From NCBI RefSeq assembly GCF_012985465.1, contig NZ_JAAQWN010000009.1, forward strand, positions 186,001 to 250,000: DNA of 64,000 bases. Direction: 5' to 3'. Position 1 is the stretch's first letter. Each line of letters begins with the position of its first letter. The stretch comes from Pseudomonas sp. WS 5079. GTDB taxonomy: Bacteria; Pseudomonadota; Gammaproteobacteria; Pseudomonadales; Pseudomonadaceae. The translations under genes and the position numbers were made by a program. The notes below the pieces were generated by a model that was not told where the DNA came from, ran no database searches, and saw only the letters and a program-made list of their open reading frames with translations. Shown here in pieces: positions 1 through 7,849 of the stretch.

Positions 1-726
1 CAGGTCGATCCGCGCCAACTCCACGGCGGCCTCGGCGCTGGCGACGGCGGCTTCCAGCGAGCCGCGATTGACGATCACCGTCTGCAGATCCTGGCGGGCG
101 ATTTCCAGGCTGGCCTGGGCCTGGGCCACGGCGGCGATGGTCTGCGCGTTGGCGGCGCGGGTCACGTCCAGTTCGCGGCGCGATACCGAGCCGTCGCTGA
201 TCAGTTCTTCGTTGCGGCGCAGGTCGGCGGTGCTTTTGCGCGCCTGGGCCTGGCTGTCGGCCAGGGCCGCCTGGCGCAACTTGATGGTCGCCTCGGCGCT
301 GTTGCGCTGTTGCACCACGTTGGCCAGGGACGCCTGCTGTACCGCCAGTTGCGCCTGGGCCTGGTCCAGGCGCTGCTTGTAGATGCGGTCGTCGAGGCGC
401 ACCAGCAGATCCCCGGCCTTGACGTACTGGAAATCCTGCACCGGCACCTCGAACACATAACCGCTCAATTGCGGGCCGATGATCGTTACCTGGCCGCGCA
501 CCAGGGCGTTTTCGGTGGTTTCGACGGCACTGCTGAAAGGCGGCAATTGCCAGGCGTACAACACGATCAACACGCCGACGATCGCAATCGCGGCAAAGCC
601 CAGGGACGAGATGACACGCACCCCCAACGAACGCTGTTCGGTGACCGTGGCACCGGGCGGCGTGGTGCCCTCCGGGGTGGAAGCAATGGCATTGGTGGTC
701 GTGGTGGTAGCCGTAGGTTCGCTCAT
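1..726 (-). CDS. HlyD/EmrA-type membrane fusion protein, partial (C-terminus beyond window)
   Basis: The frame is open from an ATG at 726 to the window edge, giving 242 N-terminal residues. There is a short polar cytoplasmic tail rich in Thr and Pro, one membrane segment around residues 32-56, then a biotinyl/lipoyl-like hairpin. The motif GQVTIIGPQLSGYV is followed by VKAGDLLVRLDDR and a long Ala/Gln-rich coiled coil. This order is typical of periplasmic adaptors of MFS-type tripartite efflux pumps. The ATG overlaps the stop of the upstream MFS gene (ATGA), so the two are probably translationally coupled. An outer-membrane channel gene may follow outside the window. The substrate cannot be read from sequence. 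Confidence 0.9.
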   Translation of the reverse strand, partial: MSEPTATTTTTNAIASTPEGTTPPGATVTEQRSLGVRVISSLGFAAIAIVGVLIVLYAWQLPPFSSAVETTENALVRGQVTIIGPQLSGYVFEVPVQDFQYVKAGDLLVRLDDRIYKQRLDQAQAQLAVQQASLANVVQQRNSAEATIKLRQAALADSQAQARKSTADLRRNEELISDGSVSRRELDVTRAANAQTIAAVAQAQASLEIARQDLQTVIVNRGSLEAAVASAEAAVELARIDL

Positions 727-2384
727 GAAGGAAGTGCGCCGCTAGGTTGAACGGAAGGCGCTGCGCTGGCGGCAGCTTTCTTGGTGGTGCTCATCAGCCA
801 CAGGCTGCGGGTAAAAATCCACAACATGGTGAGGATCGCGATGATCGCGATCAGCATGAACACGTCGTTATAGGCCATGACATTGGCTTCACGGGTGGCC
901 GCCGTGGCCAGGCTGCGAATGCCCATCAGGTTGCGCAGTTCCGGGTCGGCAGTTACCGAGCCATAGGCCGAGCCACCGCTCTGCACCCGGGCAGCTACGC
1001 GAGGGTCCAACAATGTCAGGTGTTCGACAATCATGCTGGAGTGGAACTTCTCCCGCACGATCTGGAACGTGCCGAGTAACGCCGCCCCCATCAGCCCGCC
1101 AAGGTTCTGGCAAATACCGAACAACACAGAGAAACTCACGAGGTTGCGCGGGTTGGTCAGCACATTGCGCATGCCCAGCACCATGGTCGGGCCGAGGAAG
1201 AAGGTACCGCCAAAGCCCAGCAAAAACTGGCTCAGGTACATGTTGTGCGGGCGAGTCAGGTTGCTGGAGAAGCTATCCATCACCGAACCTGTGGCCATCA
1301 GGGCCAGGGATATCACCAGCGGCATCAGCAGGTGTGCCGGGTTGATGGTCAACGCGCTGATCACCAGGCCACTGATCGCCCCCAGCAGCATCACCAGGTA
1401 CAAGGTGCGCATCTGCTCGCTGCTCATGTTCAGCGCCTGCAAAAAGCCGACGGCGCCGGTGGACTGCTCGGACAGCACCATGCGGATCAGGATCACCGCC
1501 AGGGCCAGGCGAATCATCACCCCGCCGCCCAGCCAGCGGGTCATCAGCAACGGGTTGGCGCGGTTATGCTCGATGGCCAGGCCGGCCATGATCAGCACCA
1601 GTGAACAGGCAGAAGCGACGCCAATCCACGGCGCTTCCAGCCACCAGTCGATACGCCCCAGGGACAGTACCGCGCAGAGCAACGCCACCCCCGAGGCGAG
1701 CAAGGCGAAGGTCAGGAAGTCGAGCTTTTCAAAGGTCTTGAAGCGGTCGCCCGGTGGCAACTTGAGCAGGAATACACAGCCCAGGCAGGTCAGCGCCATG
1801 CCCAGTTCAAACAGGTAGAGGCCGCGCCACTCGGCAATTTGCAGCAAGTCCTCGGAAAACAGCCGTGCCATCGGCAGGGCCAGTTGCGCGGTGCCCAGGC
1901 CCAAGACCAGGGCCTTGAGCCGCCACTTTGCGGGAAACGCCTGGACCATGTAGTACAAACCCAGGGAACTGAGGGCCGCACCCACCATGCCGTGGGCCGC
2001 ACGCACGGCGATTGCCGAACTCAGGTCATTGACGAACAGATGGCCAAAGGTGACCAGGGCGTAGAGCACCAGGAACACTTCGGTAAACGCGCGCAAGCCG
2101 AACTGCTGGCGGAACTTCACCAGCAGCAGGTTCATCGACACGTTGGTCATCACATAGGCCGCGGGCAGCCAGGCCATTTCGGCGGTGGTCGCGCCCAATG
2201 CCCCTTGCAGATACGGCAGGTTGGCGATCACCAGTGCATTGCCCAGGCCGCCGGTGATTGCCACCAGCACGCCAACCAGGGCAAAGGCCCAGCGTTTGAG
2301 CGTGGGGTGATGGGGCGTCGACGGCGACCCCGGCAAGCTCGGACGCTCGTGGGGTTGCCAGGTATGCGGGGTGTATTTATCCAT
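723..2384 (-). CDS. MFS transporter, DHA2 (EmrB-like) family
   Basis: A 553-residue polytopic protein with about 14 hydrophobic segments, the usual size of 14-TM drug:H+ antiporters. It ends in a short polar tail, and its stop overlaps the start of the HlyD adaptor by ATGA, forming a two-gene efflux operon. The frame stays open for 90 codons further upstream, but that extension is translated REP repeat sequence. I therefore start at the ATG at 2384 (MDKYTPH), which has AAGG about 9 nt upstream. An ATG at 2459 is a less likely alternative. Role by family: inner-membrane export of toxic organic compounds with the adaptor. Substrate unknown. Confidence 0.85.
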   Translation of the reverse strand: MDKYTPHTWQPHERPSLPGSPSTPHHPTLKRWAFALVGVLVAITGGLGNALVIANLPYLQGALGATTAEMAWLPAAYVMTNVSMNLLLVKFRQQFGLRAFTEVFLVLYALVTFGHLFVNDLSSAIAVRAAHGMVGAALSSLGLYYMVQAFPAKWRLKALVLGLGTAQLALPMARLFSEDLLQIAEWRGLYLFELGMALTCLGCVFLLKLPPGDRFKTFEKLDFLTFALLASGVALLCAVLSLGRIDWWLEAPWIGVASACSLVLIMAGLAIEHNRANPLLMTRWLGGGVMIRLALAVILIRMVLSEQSTGAVGFLQALNMSSEQMRTLYLVMLLGAISGLVISALTINPAHLLMPLVISLALMATGSVMDSFSSNLTRPHNMYLSQFLLGFGGTFFLGPTMVLGMRNVLTNPRNLVSFSVLFGICQNLGGLMGAALLGTFQIVREKFHSSMIVEHLTLLDPRVAARVQSGGSAYGSVTADPELRNLMGIRSLATAATREANVMAYNDVFMLIAIIAILTMLWIFTRSLWLMSTTKKAAASAAPSVQPSGALPS

Positions 2385-2470
2385 TCGTGACCTTGATGAC
2401 CGACGCACGAGGCCGGTAAAACCATGACTCAGAGCGTAGTAGACCTGAGCGGGGTTCATCTTGTCATCTT

Positions 2471-3115
2471 TGTGGGAGCTGGCTTGCCTGCTCCCACATT
2501 TGATTTGCGATGTGACGCAACTTATGTGCCCAGCCGAGCTCCCCTGTGGGAGCGGGCTTGCCCGCGATAGCGGCGGTTCAGGCGCTATTTCCAGTGGCTG
2601 ACACACCGCCATCGCAGGCAAGCCAGCTCCCACATTTGATTTGCGATGTGGCACAAACTATATGCTCAACCCAGCCCCCCTGTGGGAGCGGGCTTGCCCG
2701 CGATAGCGGCGGTTCAGGCGCTATTTCCAGTGGCTGACACACCGCCATCGCAGGCAAGCCAGCTCCCACATTTAATTTGCGATGTGGCACAAACTATATG
2801 CCCAGCCCAGCCCCACTGTGGGAGCGGGCTTGCCCGCGATAGCGGCGGTTCAGGCGATATTTCCAGTGGCTGACACACCGCCATCGCAGGCAAGCCAGCT
2901 CCCACATTTGATTTGCGATGTGGCACAAACTATATGCCCAGCCCAGACCTCCCTGTGGGAGCGGGCTTGCCCGCGATAGCGGCAGTTCCGGCGCTATTTC
3001 CAGTGGCTGACACACCGCCATCGCAGGCAAGCCAGCTCCCACATTTGATTTGCGATGTGGCACAAACTATATGCCCAACCCAGCCCCCCCTTTGGGAGCG
3101 GGCTCACACTGGGGC
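2471..3115. repeat. Tandem array of a 136-bp REP-containing unit (about four full copies plus partial ends)
   Basis: The start of each REP (TGTGGGAGCGGGCTTGCCCG) recurs at 2545, 2681, 2817 and 2954, with a degraded copy (TTTGGGAGCGGGCT) at 3091. The period is thus 136-137 bp. Each unit holds a forward REP, a spacer, an inverted REP (CGCAGGCAAGCCAGCTCCCACA) and a linker ending in GATGTGGCACAAACTATATG. A half unit begins at 2471. Copies differ by only a few substitutions, suggesting recent amplification. Several short frames across this block are repeat artefacts. The block fills the gap between the efflux operon and the DASS transporter, both on the minus strand; no gene is seen in it. Confidence 0.93.
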
Positions 3116-3117
3116 TT

Positions 3118-4596
3118 TTAGATCCAGCCCAGCCAGCTCCAATAGGTGGCGGCGAACACCAGCATCAACAGGTAGCCAATCAAGGTCACCAACAAGCCCA
3201 CCTTGGCAAACTGCCTCGCGGTAAAGGTGCCGGTGCCCAGGCACACCATGTTCTGCGGGGCGTTGATCGGCAGGATAAAGCCATAGCTGACCACAAACCC
3301 GAGCAACATGGTCATGCCCAGCCGGCTGAAGTCCCCCGGCAGGGTTTGCAGCACCGCGATCAGGATTGGCAGCAAGGCCGAGGTCAACGCAGTGGCGCTG
3401 GCAAAGCCCAGGTGGATCACAATCAGGAATGCCCCAAGGATCGCAAACACCCCCAGCGGACCCAGTTGATCCAGGCCGGTATGCCCCACCACCTGCGCGC
3501 CCAGCCATTGCCCGGCCTGGGTGGTCAACAGCGCCGTACCGAGGCTGATGCCCACGCCAAACACAATCACCGTGCCCCAGGGGATGCGCGACTGCACGTC
3601 TTTCCAGGTCATCACCCCAATCCCCGGCAGCAGCAGGAACACCAGGCCAGCGTAGGTGGTGGAGGTGGTATCGAAGCTGTGCAGGCGCCCTTCCGTGGCC
3701 CAGGCCAGCAGCAGCAATAGCGAGACCGTCAGCAGGCGCTTCTGCGGCCCGGTCATCGGGCCGATATCGGCCAGAGATTGCGCCACGGCCTCCTTGCCAC
3801 CGGGGATGCTGTTGGTTTCCGGAGGCAGCAACTTGAGCACCAGCAACAGCAATACCGCCGACATGATCAACGCCCACGGCGCCCCGGCGATCAGCCAGTC
3901 GATCCACGACACGCGCTGGCCGAGCATCTTGTCCATAAAGCCCACGGTCAACAGGTTCTGCGCCGCCGCGGTCTGGATCCCGACGTTCCAGATGCTGGTG
4001 CCCTGGGCAACGACGATCATGATCCCGGCGGCGATATTGGAGCGTTTGTCCACGCCAAACGCGGCGATCACCCCCATCATGATCGGCACTACGCAAGCAC
4101 TGCGCGCCGTGGCGCTGGGCACTACCAAGCTGAGCAGGATGGTCACCGCAATCGCCCCCACCAGAATCCCGCGGGTGCTGGTGCCAACCCGGGTCAGGGT
4201 GACCAGGGCGATACGCCGGTCCAGGCCTGTGTGGGTCATGGCGGCGGCGATAAACAACGCACCGGCCACCAGGGCCAGGGCCGGGTTGGCAAACCCGGTA
4301 AGCGCCATGCTGATGGCGGGGCTGGAACCGATCAGGTGCGTCGGGTCCTGCAGGGACGGCGCGGTGCCCAGCAGAAAGGCCATCAACGAGGTGATCATGA
4401 TCGCACTGGCTTCGTAGGACACCGCCTCGGTGATCCACACCACCACGGCAAAGGCCAGGATCGCCAACATCCGGTGGCCGGCTACCGGCAAGTCGGCGGG
4501 CAACGGCAACAACAGCACGCCGATCATCACCAGCACGGCGATCACCAGGCCCATGGGCAGCTTGAAAGAAACAGCAGGTGTTGCGGGGGCACTCAT
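3118..4596 (-). CDS. DASS/SLC13-family anion:Na+ symporter
   Basis: A 492-residue very hydrophobic protein of the usual length for divalent anion:sodium symporters. It carries family-like segments such as ITEAVSYEASAI and VPSATARSACVVPIMMGV in the first half, and FGVGISLGTALL and LPINAPQNMVCLGTG in the second, consistent with two inverted repeats each carrying a Ser/Thr-rich substrate hairpin. The ATG at 4596 (MSAPATPAV) has GGAGA about 7 nt upstream; an earlier in-frame ATG at 4620 lacks such a site. Likely substrates are dicarboxylates or other small anions. It stands alone between the REP array and ercS. Confidence 0.82.
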   Translation of the reverse strand: MSAPATPAVSFKLPMGLVIAVLVMIGVLLLPLPADLPVAGHRMLAILAFAVVVWITEAVSYEASAIMITSLMAFLLGTAPSLQDPTHLIGSSPAISMALTGFANPALALVAGALFIAAAMTHTGLDRRIALVTLTRVGTSTRGILVGAIAVTILLSLVVPSATARSACVVPIMMGVIAAFGVDKRSNIAAGIMIVVAQGTSIWNVGIQTAAAQNLLTVGFMDKMLGQRVSWIDWLIAGAPWALIMSAVLLLLVLKLLPPETNSIPGGKEAVAQSLADIGPMTGPQKRLLTVSLLLLLAWATEGRLHSFDTTSTTYAGLVFLLLPGIGVMTWKDVQSRIPWGTVIVFGVGISLGTALLTTQAGQWLGAQVVGHTGLDQLGPLGVFAILGAFLIVIHLGFASATALTSALLPILIAVLQTLPGDFSRLGMTMLLGFVVSYGFILPINAPQNMVCLGTGTFTARQFAKVGLLVTLIGYLLMLVFAATYWSWLGWI

Positions 4597-4692
4597 GGAA
4601 ATCTCCGTCGGCCATGACAATCAAGGCCTGCAGCATGAGGCAAAGCGTCGCGGCGGGTTTTGACAGGTATCAAGGCACACGCGATTTAAACC

Positions 4693-4718
4693 TGTGGGAG
4701 CAGCTTGCCTGCTCCCAC
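4693..4718. repeat. Compact REP-type hairpin
   Basis: GTGGGAGCAGCTTGCCTGCTCCCAC is a self-complementary REP remnant between the ercS stop (4721) and the DASS gene start. It could act as a transcription end for ercS, but it has no U-tract. Confidence 0.6.
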
Positions 4719-4720
4719 AT

Positions 4721-6112
4721 TCAGGCCGTCGTGTCAGGCGCGGCACCCAGTAGCTGGCTCAACACCGCCCGCAGCTTGCCCGGCTTCACCGGTTTATTGA
4801 GCAACGGCGCCTCCAGGCGCTGCAACGAACGCCGGCACTGGTCCGTGCGGTCGGCCGTGATGATCACCGCAGGGATCCTGCGGTCGAAATGCTCGCGCAA
4901 CTGCTTGACCACCTCGCAGCCGACCACACCATGATCGAGGTGGTAATCGGCCAGGATCAGCTCCGGCGCCCTACCCTGCAACGCCACCAACGCGCCCGCC
5001 TGATCAGTGGCGGTCACCACTTCGCAGCCCCACTGCCCAAGCAACGCGCGCATGCTCTCCAGGATGCTGGTTTCGTTATCCAGCACCAGCAGGCGCCGCC
5101 CCGGCAATGGGTTGCCGGCGCCGGCCTGGGGTGGCGCGAGGCTGATGGGCAGCGGTATTTCCTCGGACAGCGGCACCTCGATACTGAACATCGAGCCGCG
5201 CCCCGGCCATGAGCGCACCCTCACCTGGCAGCCGAGGATCTTCGCGATACGCTCGACAATCGCCAGGCCCAGGCCTACGCCCTTGCGATCCGCCGCCCGG
5301 CCGACGTCCAGTTGGTTGAACTCGAGGAAAATCGACTCCAGGCTGTCGGCGGCAATCCCACGGCCGGTGTCCCACACCTCCAGGCGCAGGCGATCACCGC
5401 GCCGCCGCGCCCCCAGCAGGATGCAACCCTGCTCGGTATAGCGGCAGGCATTGCTGAGGAAATTGCGCAGGATGCGTGTCAACAGGCGCAGGTCGGTGCG
5501 CAGCGCATAGCGGCCCATGTGCACACGCAGGTTCAACCCGGCCGCCGCCGCCACCGACTGGAACTCCGAAACCAGCGGCGCCAGCAGTTCGTCGAGGCGA
5601 TACAGGGCAATGTCCGGCTTGACCGCCGCCTGGTCGAGGCGGGAAATATCCAGCAAGTCCGCCAGCAGGTCTTCCGCCCCTTCCAGGGCCTGGTGCGTAC
5701 GCTCCACCAGGACTTTTTCCACGCTGGGCAGCTCTCGCTCGCGCAAGGTGGAGATCAACAAGCGCGCGGCATTGAGCGGCTGCAACAGGTCGTGGCTGGC
5801 GGCGGCGAGGTATTTGTCCTTGCTGCGGTTGGCGGCCTGGGCAGCGTCGCGGGCGTCGCGCAGGTCCTGTTCGATGCGCTCGCGCCGGGCGATCTGCTGT
5901 TGCAGATTGTGGTTGGCGTCGAGCAGTTCATCGGTGCGTGCCGCGACCCTTTGCTCCAGCTCATCGTTAAGGCGGATATAGCGTTTGCGCTCGGCCTCCA
6001 GCTCATCCAACCGCGCTGTCAGCTCGGGGTAGTGGCTCTTGCGTGCCGAATGATCGCCCAGCCCCAGCAGCCCGGCCAGGGCCCGCTGTTGATCGTCAGA
6101 GAGCTTCGCCAT
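4721..6112 (-). CDS. ercS: Hybrid sensor histidine kinase ErcS
   Basis: A soluble 463-residue kinase. It has an N-terminal coiled coil (about 30-100), a phospho-acceptor helix with SHDLLQPLNAARL (His107), a catalytic ATPase domain with DTGRGI and GVGLGLAIV boxes, and a C-terminal receiver with LILADYHLD supplying the acceptor Asp. No membrane segment is present, so it senses cytoplasmic signals. The architecture and its place directly behind an iron alcohol dehydrogenase match ErcS of the P. aeruginosa ethanol-oxidation network. The ATG at 6112 has GAGG upstream and lies inside the last codons of ercA (17-nt overlap), so the genes are coupled. A start 18 nt earlier is possible. Confidence 0.9.
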   Translation of the reverse strand: MAKLSDDQQRALAGLLGLGDHSARKSHYPELTARLDELEAERKRYIRLNDELEQRVAARTDELLDANHNLQQQIARRERIEQDLRDARDAAQAANRSKDKYLAAASHDLLQPLNAARLLISTLRERELPSVEKVLVERTHQALEGAEDLLADLLDISRLDQAAVKPDIALYRLDELLAPLVSEFQSVAAAAGLNLRVHMGRYALRTDLRLLTRILRNFLSNACRYTEQGCILLGARRRGDRLRLEVWDTGRGIAADSLESIFLEFNQLDVGRAADRKGVGLGLAIVERIAKILGCQVRVRSWPGRGSMFSIEVPLSEEIPLPISLAPPQAGAGNPLPGRRLLVLDNETSILESMRALLGQWGCEVVTATDQAGALVALQGRAPELILADYHLDHGVVGCEVVKQLREHFDRRIPAVIITADRTDQCRRSLQRLEAPLLNKPVKPGKLRAVLSQLLGAAPDTTA

Positions 6113-7259
6113 AGACGACCTCGACGTCACGCTGGCTTGACTCGCGCGGGTTGGTCAGGATGCACGGGTCGTGCATGGCGTGTTGCGACAAGAACGGAAT
6201 ATCCGCCACCCGCACCCCGTGCAGGCCGAGGGTTTCATGGAAGCCAATGGCATGCTTGAGCGCAATCAGGTGCTCCACCAACCGCCCGCAGATCTGCCGG
6301 TGGTTGAGCCCCCGGCAGTCGATGCCAAAAGTCTCGGCAATCACCTTGAAACGCTCCGGCGCCGAGTTGTAGTTGAACGCCACCACATGCTCGACCAGCA
6401 CCGCGTTGCACAGGCCATGGGGCAAATCGAGAAAACCGCCCAGGCTGTGGGACATGGCATGCACCGCACCCAGGATCGCATTGGAAAACGCCAGGCCCGC
6501 CTGCATGCTGCCGAGCATGATTTTCTCGCGCAGGGCGATATCGCTGGGGTTGGCGATCATCTGCACCAGGTTGCCATTGATCAGGCGCATAGCCTCCAGC
6601 GCATGGGGGTCGGTCAGCGGGCCGTGGCCGGTAGACACAAAGGCCTCGATGGCATGCACCAGCGCGTCGATCCCGGTACAGGCCGAGAGAAACGGGTCCA
6701 TGCTGGCGGTGGTTTCCGGATCGATCAGCGACACATCCGGCACCACCGCCTTGCTGACGATGGAAAACTTCATGCGTTCCTGCTGATTGGAAATGATCAC
6801 GAACTGCGACACGTCGGCGGAGGTGCCGGCGGTGGTCGGGATCAGGATCAGCGGCGGGCTGGGCACGCGGATGGTGTCCACCCCTTCGAACTCGAGGATG
6901 CTGCGCCCATGGGCAACCACAATGCCAATGGCCTTGCCGCAATCCATCGGGCTGCCGCCGCCGACGGCGACGATCACATCGCAATGGTGCTCGCGGTAGA
7001 CCTCGGCGCCCTGCATCACTTCTTCGACACGCGGGTTGGGTGACACGGCGGTGTACAGGCAGTACTCGATACCCAGGGCCTGCAGGCTGGCCTCCACATC
7101 TGCGACCCAACCGGCAGCCACTACGCCGGGGTCGCTGACCACCAGGACCTTGCGCGCACCAAAGGTCTTGGCGTAATTGCCGACATTGTGCCGGGAACCG
7201 GCGCCGAAGATGATTTCTGGGGAAACGAATTTACGCAGTTGGCTGAGACTCTGGCTCAT
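6096..7259 (-). CDS. ercA: Iron-containing alcohol dehydrogenase ErcA
   Basis: A 387-residue group III (Fe-dependent) alcohol dehydrogenase, normal length. The NAD-binding GGGSPMDCGKAIG motif and the PTTAGTSADVSQF segment are present. Metal ligands are expected in DALVHAIEAF and in the His-rich stretch AVHAMSHSLGGFLDLPHG. In P. aeruginosa the homologue ErcA has a regulatory role in ethanol-oxidation control rather than being the main catabolic enzyme; this is established knowledge of the family, not seen here. The gene lies 103 nt after pqqA and overlaps ercS, giving the probable unit pqqA-ercA-ercS. Confidence 0.92.
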   Translation of the reverse strand: MSQSLSQLRKFVSPEIIFGAGSRHNVGNYAKTFGARKVLVVSDPGVVAAGWVADVEASLQALGIEYCLYTAVSPNPRVEEVMQGAEVYREHHCDVIVAVGGGSPMDCGKAIGIVVAHGRSILEFEGVDTIRVPSPPLILIPTTAGTSADVSQFVIISNQQERMKFSIVSKAVVPDVSLIDPETTASMDPFLSACTGIDALVHAIEAFVSTGHGPLTDPHALEAMRLINGNLVQMIANPSDIALREKIMLGSMQAGLAFSNAILGAVHAMSHSLGGFLDLPHGLCNAVLVEHVVAFNYNSAPERFKVIAETFGIDCRGLNHRQICGRLVEHLIALKHAIGFHETLGLHGVRVADIPFLSQHAMHDPCILTNPRESSQRDVEVVYGEAL

Positions 7260-7362
7260 TGGTAAGCCTGTTTTTATTGTTTTTGGAAGATACGGGCCAC
7301 ACTAACGCATCCGCTGGCGAATGCAATCAGACCAATGGGTGGCCCACATCCCCGTTGAAATT

Positions 7363-7434
7363 TCAGCGATTGGCGAAATACATCGTCACTTCAAAGCCGA
7401 TACGCAGGTCGGTGTAGGCGGGTTTGGTCCACAT
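7363..7434 (-). CDS. pqqA: PQQ precursor peptide PqqA (23 aa)
   Basis: A 23-codon gene too short for routine ORF calling. The peptide begins [16 protein letters not shown] and carries the invariant Glu and Tyr in EVTMY (Glu16, Tyr20). These are the residues cross-linked by the radical SAM enzyme PqqE and processed into pyrroloquinoline quinone. AAGAGGAA lies upstream of the ATG. No pqqB-E follows; ercA does. It is therefore an orphan or second precursor gene that presumably relies on PqqBCDE encoded elsewhere. It has its own promoter element at 7476-7521, with a predicted leader of about 35 nt. Confidence 0.93.
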
Positions 7435-7475
7435 GGGGCGTTCCTCTTGTTATGCCGGGAAAGTCCGGTATAGGC

Positions 7476-7521
7476 ATTAATGCATGGGTGGGCTGGCGGG
7501 CGAATGCTACTTTCGAACGAG
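7476..7521 (-). promoter_or_regulatory. Predicted activator site plus -10 for pqqA-ercA-ercS
   Basis: Read on the minus strand, the 18-mer CTCGTTCGAAAGTAGCAT (7521-7504) is followed after exactly 22 nt by ATTAAT (7481-7476). The same 18-mer/22-nt/-10 layout appears before three other units of the island. This copy is conserved mainly in the AAAGTAGCAT half. Confidence 0.6.
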
Positions 7522-7678
7522 CCGGTCGCAGACGTTAGTCTCGGATGGACATCGATCAAACTGGGGAGTTGGCTTGCCTGCGATGGCCATCGTGGTTTAA
7601 CGGGGCGCCTGAGATCAAGATCAAAAGCCAGATCAAAAGCAGAGCAACAGCAAAGCCAGAGCGCGAAGCTGCATTCCC

Positions 7679-7777
7679 CTGTAGGAGCTGGCTTGCCTGC
7701 GATGGCGGTGTATCAGCCAATACATTTATCGACTGATACACCGCTATCGCAGCGATCCGACAAGCCAGCTCCCACAC
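7679..7777. repeat. Inverted REP pair in the pqqA/exaC gap
   Basis: A forward GTAGGAGCTGGCTTGCCTGC and an inverted CAAGCCAGCTCCCACA flank complementary arms (GGCGGTGTATCAG and CTGATACACCGC). A further single REP-like stretch lies near 7563-7587. Apart from the pqqA promoter (7476-7521), the 7435-7849 gap shows no other gene. The pair may terminate exaC transcription. Confidence 0.8.
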
Positions 7778-7849
7778 TTGATTGCATTTCAAGCAGGGAG
7801 GCTGATGTCTGCCCATCAAAGGGTGGAAGCTGGCAGTTCAATCAGGCGA

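Noticed and set aside
2385..2654. 90-codon N-terminal extension of the MFS transporter gene
   Set aside because: It translates REP repeat DNA, and an ATG with an RBS at 2384 gives the normal family length.
2546..3224. Several overlapping frames of 60-100 codons on both strands
   Set aside because: They are the same REP unit translated in different frames; identical peptides recur with the 136-bp period.
3104..4636. A 510-codon minus-strand frame overlapping the DASS transporter
   Set aside because: It is an alternative-frame shadow; the transporter frame has membrane segments, family motifs and an RBS.
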